From: Aurantiochytrium sp. KH105
Lineage: Eukaryota > Sar > Bigyra > Thraustochytrida > Thraustochytriidae
DNA length: 64,000 nt
Assembly (NCBI GenBank): GCA_003116975.1
Contig: BGKB01000028.1
Coordinates: forward strand, 186,001 to 250,000
Direction of reading: 5' to 3'
Under the pieces are notes generated by a model that saw only the letters and a program-made list of their open reading frames with translations, was not told where the DNA came from and searched no databases. This document shows positions 9,916 through 18,394 of this stretch, one piece after another. The translations under genes and the position numbers were made by a program. Numbering within the stretch: the first letter of the stretch is position 1; every line of letters begins with the position of its first letter.

Positions 9916-11340
9916 TCATTCTTCTTCTTCTTCTTCTTCTTCTTCTTCCTCATGATCGGCAACAGTGTGAGTGTTCAAGTCGTAATGCATCGCGACGTTC
10001 TCGCTCTCGGAAGTAGATACAGAGCTGACTCTGGTCGCTACTTCGTCGCTCGTGTCCGCACGCGTCCTGCCGGCAGCGGTGTGAGCTGGAGGATACGTGG
10101 CCGTGAATAAGCCAGACAGTTTGAAGCGGTCCGCGAGTGACCTTCGTGTGCCAAAGGAAAGTGGACGATCTGGCTGTCCTTGACTCTGCTGTGGACCGTT
10201 CGAAGTCTCGCTTTGCAATGAAATGTGCCCATGAGGAGGCACGGTGAACGAAACTGCGCCATCTTCATCACTCGACGCCGCATCCGAATCCCTCCTCCGC
10301 AACGTTTCCGTGAAGCTTGCTCGGATGGAAAGCGGACGGTCCGGCCTTCGCGGACGCTCTTCATCAGAATCCATTGTTGCAAATTCATCAGAATCCATTG
10401 TTGCAAATTCAATCGAGACATCTTGGACTCCTCCTTCTCCTCCTCCTCCTCCTCCTCCTTCTTCTTCTTCTTCTTCCTCATGATCGGCAACAGTGTGAGT
10501 GTTCAAGTCGTAATGCATCGCGACGTTCTCGCTCTCGGAAGTAGATACAGAGCTGACTCTGGTCGCTACTTCGTCGCTCGTGTCCGCACGTGTCTTGCCG
10601 GCAGCGGTATGAGCTGGAGGATACGTGGCCGTGAATAAGCCAGACAGTTTGAAGCGGTCCGCGAGCGACCTTCGTGTGCCAAAGGAAAGTGGACGATCTG
10701 GCTGTCCTTGACTCTGCTGTGGACTGCTCGAAGTCTCGCTTTGCAATGAAATGTGCCCACGAGGAGGCACGGTGAACGAAACTGCGCCATCTTCATCACT
10801 CGACGCCGCATCCGAATCCCTCCTCCGCAACGTTTCCGTAAAGCTTGCTCGGATGGAAAGCGGACGGTCCGGCCTTCGCGGACGCTCTTCATCAGAATCC
10901 ATTGTTGCAAATTCAATCGAGACATCTTGGACTCCTCCTTCTCCTCCTCCTCCTCCTCCTCCTTCTTCTTCCTCATGATCGGCAACAGTGTGAGTGTTCA
11001 AGTCGTAATGCATCGCGACGTTCTCGCTCTCGGAAGTAGATACAGAGCTGACTCTGGTCGCTACTTCGTCGCTCGTGTCCGCACGCGTCCTGCCGGCAGC
11101 GGTGTGAGCTGGAGGGTGCGTGGCCGTGAATAAGCCAGACAGGCTGAAGCGGTCCGCGAGCGACCTTCGTGTGCCAAAGGAACGTGGACGATCCGGCTGT
11201 CCTTGACTCTGCTGTGGACCGCTCGAAGTCTCGCTTTGCAATGAAATGTGCCCACGAGGAGCCACGGTGAACGAAACTGCGCCATCTTCATCACTCGACG
11301 CCGCATCCGAATCCCTCCTCCGCAACGTTTCCGTGAAGGA
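9824..11340 (-). repeat. Three tandem coding repeats of about 0.5 kb
   Basis: Three units start at about 9824, 10317 and 10845 and are nearly identical base for base. They differ mainly in the length of the GAG/GGA (Glu/Gly) codon tract at 9921-9955, 10429-10478 and 10934-10976. The middle unit carries an extra short internal duplication (FATMDSDE twice). The near identity implies recent unequal exchange or gene conversion. Confidence 0.9.
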
Positions 11341-12339
11341 GCTCTCGGCACTTTCATCATCTTCAATCGAACAACTGCCATCCGTTTCTCGATCACCTGT
11401 AGAATCCGTGTCCGAGCCCGAATCAGCTTCAATATCCATTTCTCGATCACGTGTAGAATTCGTGTCCGAGCCCGAATCAGCTTCAAGACTCGTGTCTTGT
11501 GCAGTCGAATCATCGTCACTGGCGACCTCGAGCTCCCTTTGATTAGCGTAATTCTGTTCAAGGCCAGAAGATCTTGCATTCGATGAAAGTCGGCTCGCGG
11601 ATGACCTCTTTGTGGAATTCGATCGCCGTCGATCTGATCTTTGTTGACCCTGCTGTGAAGCACTGGGAACCTCTGTCGACATCGCACCGCGCCAAGGAGG
11701 CACTGAATGCGTGACCGGGGGATCTTTGGCCGCCGCTTCAAAATCCACATCGAGGTCTGCATCTCCTACTGAGGCTTCTGGGGAGGAGTGATTGCTGGTT
11801 TTGTGAGTCGAGACAGAATGGCGGTCCGCGTCACAATCTGTTCGAAAGCTCGTACGTTGGGCGGTTCGAGAGCCTTTGCTATTGCTTCTCTTATCCTTTG
11901 TCTTCCTTTCGAGCGACTTATTGCGAGGGTCTTTACCTGGCAATGTTGATTGCAGTGAATCTTTCTTGCATGGATTACAGCACATAAAGATGGCCCCCAC
12001 GACAAGCGCAAGACCGCAAACACCAACAATAGCTGCTACTAGTGCAATCCACGGAGCTTGTGTTGGCGCAGGCGGGATTTCGCAGCAGCAATATTTCTCT
12101 GTCCATGCCGCAAAGCAGAAATTCCAGTCCCACGCCACACCAGAATACGAGCAGAGACTGCATTCGACCTTCTCTGGGCCTCCTTCAGCTTGCACAGCAT
12201 GATCTGTCGTCTGATGGCACGATGACCACCAGCATTCTGACGGGCAAGCCTCTTCCGCATAACTACATTGCGCCGCTGCTCGAGCCAACGTGTGCGCCGC
12301 TATGACAGAAGCGACAACGTACAGTCTCGGGCCGATCAT
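9916..12339 (-). CDS. Single-pass membrane protein, Cys-rich ectodomain, repeat tail
   Basis: 807 residues from the ATG at 12339. Signal peptide (about 1-23, ends TLARAAAQ), then an ectodomain of about 65 residues with ten cysteines. The core reads CSLCSYSGVAWDWNFC and ends TEKYCCC. A short proline linker and one membrane helix follow (about 96-118, IALVAAIVGVCGLALVV), then a CCNPCKK juxtamembrane site that could be palmitoylated. The long cytoplasmic tail is Ser/Asp/Glu-rich and disordered. Its last part is three near-identical tandem units of about 165 residues, each with SFTETLRRRDSDAASSDEDG, SFGTRRSLADRF, SGLFTATYPPAHTAAG, a Glu/Gly run and IEFATMDSDEERPRRPDRPL. Many SDxE-type sites suggest CK2 phosphorylation. 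The function is unknown. The layout suggests a surface receptor or adhesion protein, which is inference. Confidence 0.8.
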   Translation of the reverse strand: MIGPRLYVVASVIAAHTLARAAAQCSYAEEACPSECWWSSCHQTTDHAVQAEGGPEKVECSLCSYSGVAWDWNFCFAAWTEKYCCCEIPPAPTQAPWIALVAAIVGVCGLALVVGAIFMCCNPCKKDSLQSTLPGKDPRNKSLERKTKDKRSNSKGSRTAQRTSFRTDCDADRHSVSTHKTSNHSSPEASVGDADLDVDFEAAAKDPPVTHSVPPWRGAMSTEVPSASQQGQQRSDRRRSNSTKRSSASRLSSNARSSGLEQNYANQRELEVASDDDSTAQDTSLEADSGSDTNSTRDREMDIEADSGSDTDSTGDRETDGSCSIEDDESAESSFTETLRRRDSDAASSDEDGAVSFTVAPRGHISLQSETSSGPQQSQGQPDRPRSFGTRRSLADRFSLSGLFTATHPPAHTAAGRTRADTSDEVATRVSSVSTSESENVAMHYDLNTHTVADHEEEEGGGGGGGEGGVQDVSIEFATMDSDEERPRRPDRPLSIRASFTETLRRRDSDAASSDEDGAVSFTVPPRGHISLQSETSSSPQQSQGQPDRPLSFGTRRSLADRFKLSGLFTATYPPAHTAAGKTRADTSDEVATRVSSVSTSESENVAMHYDLNTHTVADHEEEEEEEGGGGGGGEGGVQDVSIEFATMDSDEFATMDSDEERPRRPDRPLSIRASFTETLRRRDSDAASSDEDGAVSFTVPPHGHISLQSETSNGPQQSQGQPDRPLSFGTRRSLADRFKLSGLFTATYPPAHTAAGRTRADTSDEVATRVSSVSTSESENVAMHYDLNTHTVADHEEEEEEEEEEE

Positions 12340-13735
12340 GGCCTGCTAGAAAAGGAAGGAGTTGCGCCTAGGTGTTACGGGTCTGCAAGTATGGCTGCGA
12401 GTCGTCACGACTCATCCAAGCACTCCCTCACCAATTCCTCAAGCCTGCCTGCCTGCCTGCCCGTCATGCCTAAAAAATGTAAGAGAAAGTATCCCTTTTC
12501 TTCTTCTCGCTTGGTATTGGCACGGTGTGCAAACGGCCCGCGCGCAGCGAGGCAAGAAAATCACTAAACTTCCTGGACCGCAAATTTTGGCGTCCTTTTT
12601 CATCAGCGCTGCACCGACGCACGCGCGTAGACCATTCAAGACCTAACACGCGTGCGTGTCTCGCGCCCAGTCCCCACTCGTAGTCGCTGCCGAGCGGGCA
12701 CAGCAGCTGCACGGCCAGCAGTGAAAGCGGAAGCGGGCAGCAGCGGACGGCCAGCAGCGGCACGGCAGCTTGCCTGGTGTGTGGGTGGCCACGGTGGCTG
12801 GCACGCGCTGCACGCGCTGCACGCGCTGCACAGCAGCCAGTCCCCCTGCCTAGCTGCGAGCCGGCTCCAGCTGCGGCCGATGATCAAGCACGCCTGAACC
12901 GGCTCGACTTGTCCAAAGAGACACTCGGAGGTGCCCACGTACAAAGTATTGCTCTGGCCTGCTGCCGTGAGAGGCCCGAGAAGGGATTTCTTGAACGACA
13001 AGGGAATGTGGGCGGGGGGGGGGGGGGGATGGGGGATATCTGTGCGGCCGGTCTACGTCGCAAGCCAGCCATTCCCATCATCCATCATTCCTAGCACCAT
13101 GATTTGATTTGTAGTATTGAGAAATGTCACCGACGGAGGTATCAGCAGCCAGCCAAAAAAAAAATTTAAGTTAGAAAGTAATCGAACGATCGATGGATCG
13201 AATTGCCGATGGACACCGCGCTGCGGTGCAGATCATAATCATGCAAGTGCTTAAACTCCGTGACAAGGAGAGCTACGAATGCCAAGAAAATGTTTGACTG
13301 GCAACACGCCGGTGTCCAGCAGCAGCGAGTGCAGAGAGCTGGAGGCCTCGCGCGGCCTTCAATGGCAGTGGCGAGAGTGCAAGAAGAAGAAGATAAATGT
13401 ATTGTTAAACGTTCTCCGCGGTCTCGCGCACGTGAAAAGAATCCCTCGGCCCTAATTGTAGATTTGGCGCTGGACTCAGCTGGATAGCAAGCACTTACTG
13501 TTGGGCGCTACTTAACAGTTTTTCTGCAATGACAATGAGAAAAGGACTTTTTTTGAAGTTAGAGAGACTTGACTGGTCGTAAAGAGGTTTGTCGTACCTC
13601 CGCGAAGCAAACATGTAAGAGGCTTCTCACTTCAAGCCTCGACACCCGCACAGCCATGCTTCGATTACAGCAAATCTCGAACGTTGTGACGGAGGGCAAC
13701 ACCATCTTCGAGACTCGGGGGCTTTGGAAGCAACG
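12340..13735. promoter_or_regulatory. Divergent intergenic region with simple repeats
   Basis: No gene is convincing. It lies between two genes pointing away from each other. It holds GCCT repeats at 12447-12463, three tandem copies of a CACGCGCTG unit at about 12803-12830, a G homopolymer at about 13012-13027 and an A run at 13146-13156. Confidence 0.4.
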
Positions 13736-14650
13736 ATGGGCGCGAATGCACCATGGCGCGTCATCAGAGGTGCAGCGGCAAGCTTTGTCGCCGCGTTGCT
13801 TGTCATTCCATCTATTACGACCACTTCAGCCGCCTGCAGTCACTCGAAGAGCGCCTGCCTCTCTGATTGATTGGCAGGCGGACAGGCTGTCATACATCAG
13901 CAGAGCATGCTGAGCAAGTATATGGTGGCTCTGACAAGTTAGTTGCGGACGATGCATATACTCTGGTCTTGTATGGGAGTGGAACTACTGTGGCAAGGCA
14001 TGGCAAGACAAGTATTGCTGTTGCAAGCGTCCTACGCCTGCGCCTACGCCATTTCCAACACCAAAGCCAACGCCCCGGCCCTTCTCAACTTCTGGCGACT
14101 TTTGCGGCAAGTGAGTCCTCGTTCACTATGGGCCTGCGAGGGGAAGAGCATCCTACGTAGGGGGTGTGGAACTAACGACCGGTCACGAATATACAACTGA
14201 GGTTGAGGAGATTATGAGCGAGTCCGTCTCAAAGGGCGGGTCTTTCTCTTTGGATCTTGGTCACGTTGGCGGCAAATACGAGACTTCGACGACGTTGACA
14301 AGCAGCGTAGCAAAAGGTATCGCGTCCACTACAGCTTCATATCTCACGGAATACACCGAATACGGATGCGAGCAAACGTGCTCGCCTAGAACGACGAGCA
14401 GCTAAGCTCAACATACCAGAAGAGCGGCCTGGGAAGGCGGCGGTCGGCCGCTCCTTCGCCTGGAGAGCGGGGAGCTAACGTACGGAAGAGTGGCCTCGTT
14501 TTCTGCGCGTCCGCGCCGCCATGTCCAGACTGTGGCACCAGAATTTGTGGGGCGACAAGATCAACAACGATGACGACCAACGAGAAAGTGACGGTGGCGG
14601 CGACGGCAAGAAGGGCCCAGCGGCGCGTCCCGTGCGACGATGTAGGTAAA
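13736..14650 (+). pseudogene. Decayed relative of the Cys-module membrane protein
   Basis: The ATG at 13736 opens a signal peptide (ASFVAALLVIPSITTTSAA) followed by CSHSKSACLSD. Further on come CHTSAEHAEQVYGGSDK, CGRCIYSGLVWEWNYC and AWQDKYCCCK. The order and spacing match the ectodomain of the gene at 9916-12339, which points the opposite way. A Pro/Thr linker follows (PTPAPTPFPTPKPTPRP), then at about 14170-14400 a beta-rich Ser/Thr segment (TTGHEYTTEVEEI, SVSKGGSFSLDLGHVGG, YETSTTLTSSVAKG) ending YGCEQTC. A further cysteine-rich scrap lies at about 14480-14580. The copy is not open from end to end: it is broken in several places, even allowing for a small intron near a GTGAGT site. Unlike its relative it has no membrane helix here. 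The beta-rich segment is unassigned. A pore-forming-type beta fold is one weak possibility, so I treat the locus as a fossil. Confidence 0.6.
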
Positions 14651-15214
14651 GATAACTTGATGGACAGGAAAGAAAAGTGAGCGATTTAATGATGGATGGC
14701 ACATTATTCATATGAAGCGCGAGAGTAAGAGATCAAGCGAGCAGGCAAGCGAGCGAGTCAGTGAGTGAGCGTCCGAACAACCAACCCCCTCCCCCACCCC
14801 CCATCCCTCGGATATCTCTCCTTCCTTGGTGCAAACTCTCACTCCCGCTTTCCCACTCCCCCTTCTTGCGCTCTAGACGACTAAATCCACGCAACAACGC
14901 AGAGAGCGGATGTAGATGATGGACACGCACGAGTCCAATTTGATTGAATCACACGCTCGGGCTCTCTGGCGGGGTGGGGCCACGGGTGCCCCCCTCCCTC
15001 CCCATCTGCTGACGATAACGAACGCTGACGGCGATTGATTGGGGGTCAGAACGGAAGTTCCTGCACTTGGGACGACATGGCTGAGAGCGGTGTCCTTTTT
15101 TCCCTTTTTCTTTTTCTTTTCCCCCTCGTCCTTTACCAGCTGATTCTTGGACCTGGCAGACCGCGATTCGCGCGAAGAAAACCCGCGTCGCGCGCGTCGG
15201 CGAGCGAGGCGGCC
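14651..15214. promoter_or_regulatory. Upstream region of the PH-RCC1 gene, likely 5'UTR intron end
   Basis: No gene seen. Four-base repeats of the GAGC/GAGT type lie at 14735-14770. A strong pyrimidine tract at 15090-15140 ends TTTACCAG, which looks like a 3' splice site 75 bases before the chosen ATG at 15215. A spliced 5' leader is therefore likely. Confidence 0.45.
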
Positions 15215-18154
15215 ATGAGCGCGCACGAGGATGGAGGCGGCGGCGCGCGGAAAGCGAGGACGCGGGCGCCGACGACCTCGACGAGGACAGAAGAGGGTTT
15301 TCTGAACAAGCAGGGCGGAGGCCGAGCCAAGTCGTGGAGACGCAAGTACTTTGTGCTCAGCGATGGCCTGCTCATGTACTTTGACGAGAAGCCCACGCTA
15401 GAGAACGGACTCGCGCAAAGGCCGCGAGGGATCGTCGAGCTCTCGGCGTTTTCCGTGGTACGCGCGTCTCGATCTAGCAAAGCATTCTCTTTCGAGCTTG
15501 TCGCTCGCCCGCACGTCTTAGTTCTGCGCGGCGACTCGAAACAGGAGGCCGCCAAATGGGAAACGGCGATCTGCGAGGCGATCGAGGACGCCAAACACTC
15601 GCGCAGCGACCGGAGGGTAGAGTGTCGCCGCGGATGGCTCACAAAGCGCGCTGTGCACAGCCATCGTAACTGGCGAAAACGATTCTTCGTGCTTCGCAAT
15701 GGACGTCTCGCGTACTACGAGACCAAGCCCACGACGCCGACAGACCGTCCAAAGGGTATGTTCGAGATCACTGCTAACGCTGTCGTACGGGAGTCGAATG
15801 CTACGCTGGGATGGGGTAAGCGCAACGCCTTCAGCCTCGAGACAGGACCCGAGAACAACCGACAGGTTCTTCAGCTTAGCGCCGCGAGCGCCGACGAGCG
15901 CGCCGCGTGGGTCTGGGTCCTGCATGTTGCTATTGTGCGCAAATGCGGCATCCAAACCGACGAAGCCGTCAAGGTTGGCGTCTGGCTTCATGAGCACGCT
16001 CTTGGCAAGTACGCCAGGAGTGTAGTCCTCGATGCCGGTTTCTCAAATTTCGAGCATATCAAGCGCATGAGCGAAACCGACATGAAGGCTCTTTTTCGAC
16101 AAGCAAGCTTTACACTCAATACTGCGCGAAAATTTCAAAATGCAGCTCGCGAGCTATGCGCGCTTTCCTCCGATCAAATGGACATGCTTGGCGCGCCCCT
16201 CGGCGTTGGCGGGATAGAGAGCCTTCGGAATATTGCAGATCTCGATGACGATGATGTTGCGGCCATTGTCGGTGTCGATAGGACGCACGCAAGTCAAAGA
16301 CGCTTTGGCGACGATGATCACGATGATGATAACGATGATGGAGACGAATGCGGTGCTGATCAAGAACACGATCAAGTCGATGAACGTACGATGTCAGTCA
16401 GTTTGGAGGAGCATGACTCAGAAGAAACGGGATCGGATTCAAGGTTCACATCTACCCCACAGAATAAAGGGAAAATGAACGCCAATGACGATGTGGCGGC
16501 TGCTGCGACGGAGAGCGGTGCCTCTTCTGCAGAGAAAGGTATTTCGAATCGATCATCGTCTTCATTGTCGCAACTGTCTGGAAAACCGGGTTTGTGGCGG
16601 CGACTCAGCGCCCCGCGAAAGCAGGAGAGCCTTGCTCCCGAGCGCCGTCTTTACACGTGGGGTGACGACTCGCAATGGCAGCTTGGAATTGGTTCACCTT
16701 CCTTGGGAGGCACAAGTGCCAACCCGGTGCATGTCCAATCTTTAAAGAAGAAGACGGAGCCTCACATGGTTGCCGCCGGAGACACGTGCATGGCAGTGAT
16801 CACAGAGCGCGAGGGTCAAATCTTTATGTGGGGCTCCGGACCCCTTGGTCTCAAGCCTAAATCGAGTAGCAATCGCCCCTTCCTCATTTCAAGTCTACGC
16901 AAAGTACGTATGGTCCACGTGAGCATTGGCAAGGAGCACGTTGGCGCTGTGAGCTTTGCGGGCGATTTGTACACGTGGGGCACTGGCAGGTACGGTCAAC
17001 TGGGACTTGGAGATTCCCCGACAGAAACCCGCGAGCCAATCATGGTCGATGGTGTTGGCAGCGCGAGCGGTGTCCCTGTAACGTCGGTGACCTGCAGTGA
17101 TGCTCATACGGTAGTACTTACAGAAAACGATTGTGTCTTTACCATGGGGAAAGGCAGACACGGACGCCTCGGTCTCGGTGATCAAGACAATCGCTTCGTT
17201 CCAACGCGTGTGGAGAGCCTCAGCGGCTTCAAGGTCAACAAGATTGCGCTTGGAGATCGTTTTTCTCTGGCCGTGACAACCAGCGGTATGGCCTGCTTCG
17301 TGTGGGGACGCTTTGGCTCGGAGCCGGTCTCGCTTGTCCCTATACGCCTTCAGCCATTCGATGAATTTGATCGGCCAATATTGGATGTGGCTGCCGCTCG
17401 TGAAATGGCCATTTTTCTGGTGGGGAGCTCTCCAGGGCGGGATACGTTTCAAAGTCTCTCGCCTCGGAAGAGCGATGGCCGTGATCAAGCGCATGGCAGC
17501 ATGCCAGACGAAGACGCGGTTGAGTCTTCGGTATTCACAATGGGGCCTGCTGATGCACCCCTTGGAATTGAAGTGATGGAACCACTGACAGAACCTACTA
17601 TCGTGAAGGCCCTGGAGAATTACAATGTTGTACAAGTGTCTTGCAGCGGATCGCATGCAGCTGCTTTATGTCAAGACGGACGTCTCTTGACATGGGGCTC
17701 CGACGAGCGTGGCGCGCTCGGCTCGGGGTACTTTGTATCAACGCAAACCCCCGTCAGCGCCCGGTGTGTCAATGCGTTTCGCTACAAGTCCGTCGTGTGT
17801 GGTGGGGAGTACACTGCTGCAATCGGAGAATATGACGAAAGCTGTATTCCAAGCAAAGCTGCTGGCGTGGGGGCCACAATAGCGGGCACGCTCAAACCTA
17901 GAATGCGAGGCCCGAGAACACCCGAGGACGAAAAGATCGCCTCCAAGATTTCTGAAATAACGCAGCTACTTCGAGATGTCCAGAGCGAACCGCCACCGCT
18001 TGTCGACAACGACGGTTTTCCTCTGCCCATGGGCTCGAGACGCTTCAATGATACTTGGCTAGAGCACAAAGATCCCAAAACCGGCAGACCGTATTACGAG
18101 AACATGGACACGAGGGAGGTTCAATGGCACCCTCCGGCATCTCGCGCAGCATAG
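15215..18154 (+). CDS. PH-PH-SAM-RCC1-WW multidomain protein
   Basis: 979 residues from the ATG at 15215 (MSAHEDGGGGARK). The frame is open upstream to an ATG at 15077, but that stretch is a pyrimidine tract with a likely splice acceptor. Domains in order: PH1 at about 25-125 (EEGFLNKQGG, SWRRKYFVLSDGLLMYF); PH2 at about 135-245 (RRGWLTKRAVHSHRNWRKRF, ending in the expected W); a SAM-like domain at about 250-317 (VGVWLHEHALGKYARSV). An acidic, serine-rich linker to about 470 precedes an RCC1 propeller at about 475-875 with YTWGDDSQWQLGIG, LYTWGTGRYGQLGLGD, FTMGKGRHGRLGLGD and LTWGSDERGALGSG. A C-terminal WW domain (about 945-975) reads WLEHKDPKTGRPYYENMDT and ends QWHPP. PH domains point to phosphoinositide membranes, RCC1 repeats to GTPase exchange or scaffolding, and WW to proline motifs. 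A membrane-linked signalling scaffold is the best inference. Confidence 0.85.
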   Translation: MSAHEDGGGGARKARTRAPTTSTRTEEGFLNKQGGGRAKSWRRKYFVLSDGLLMYFDEKPTLENGLAQRPRGIVELSAFSVVRASRSSKAFSFELVARPHVLVLRGDSKQEAAKWETAICEAIEDAKHSRSDRRVECRRGWLTKRAVHSHRNWRKRFFVLRNGRLAYYETKPTTPTDRPKGMFEITANAVVRESNATLGWGKRNAFSLETGPENNRQVLQLSAASADERAAWVWVLHVAIVRKCGIQTDEAVKVGVWLHEHALGKYARSVVLDAGFSNFEHIKRMSETDMKALFRQASFTLNTARKFQNAARELCALSSDQMDMLGAPLGVGGIESLRNIADLDDDDVAAIVGVDRTHASQRRFGDDDHDDDNDDGDECGADQEHDQVDERTMSVSLEEHDSEETGSDSRFTSTPQNKGKMNANDDVAAAATESGASSAEKGISNRSSSSLSQLSGKPGLWRRLSAPRKQESLAPERRLYTWGDDSQWQLGIGSPSLGGTSANPVHVQSLKKKTEPHMVAAGDTCMAVITEREGQIFMWGSGPLGLKPKSSSNRPFLISSLRKVRMVHVSIGKEHVGAVSFAGDLYTWGTGRYGQLGLGDSPTETREPIMVDGVGSASGVPVTSVTCSDAHTVVLTENDCVFTMGKGRHGRLGLGDQDNRFVPTRVESLSGFKVNKIALGDRFSLAVTTSGMACFVWGRFGSEPVSLVPIRLQPFDEFDRPILDVAAAREMAIFLVGSSPGRDTFQSLSPRKSDGRDQAHGSMPDEDAVESSVFTMGPADAPLGIEVMEPLTEPTIVKALENYNVVQVSCSGSHAAALCQDGRLLTWGSDERGALGSGYFVSTQTPVSARCVNAFRYKSVVCGGEYTAAIGEYDESCIPSKAAGVGATIAGTLKPRMRGPRTPEDEKIASKISEITQLLRDVQSEPPPLVDNDGFPLPMGSRRFNDTWLEHKDPKTGRPYYENMDTREVQWHPPASRAA

Positions 18155-18394
18155 CGTAAATGATAAAGGTTAATATTTTCCAGGTTCCTTCTTGATGACT
18201 CATTCTCTGGCTGCCTGCACATGAGCGCAGGCCTTACTATTGATTTTGCCAAGCCATCGGTGCTGCCGGAGGGCTAAAAAAAAACTTGCTCGTCGTTGTT
18301 GTCGCTTGCAAAAAAACAGAATCCAGAGACGAGAGCACCTGAGCAACCAGAAAGCAGAGTCAGAACTCAAAGACGCCGAGAAGGCAAGCCAAGG

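Noticed and set aside
15077-15214. Upstream ATG giving the PH-RCC1 protein a hydrophobic N-terminus
   Set aside because: The hydrophobic run is the translation of a pyrimidine tract ending in a splice-acceptor-like TTTACCAG.
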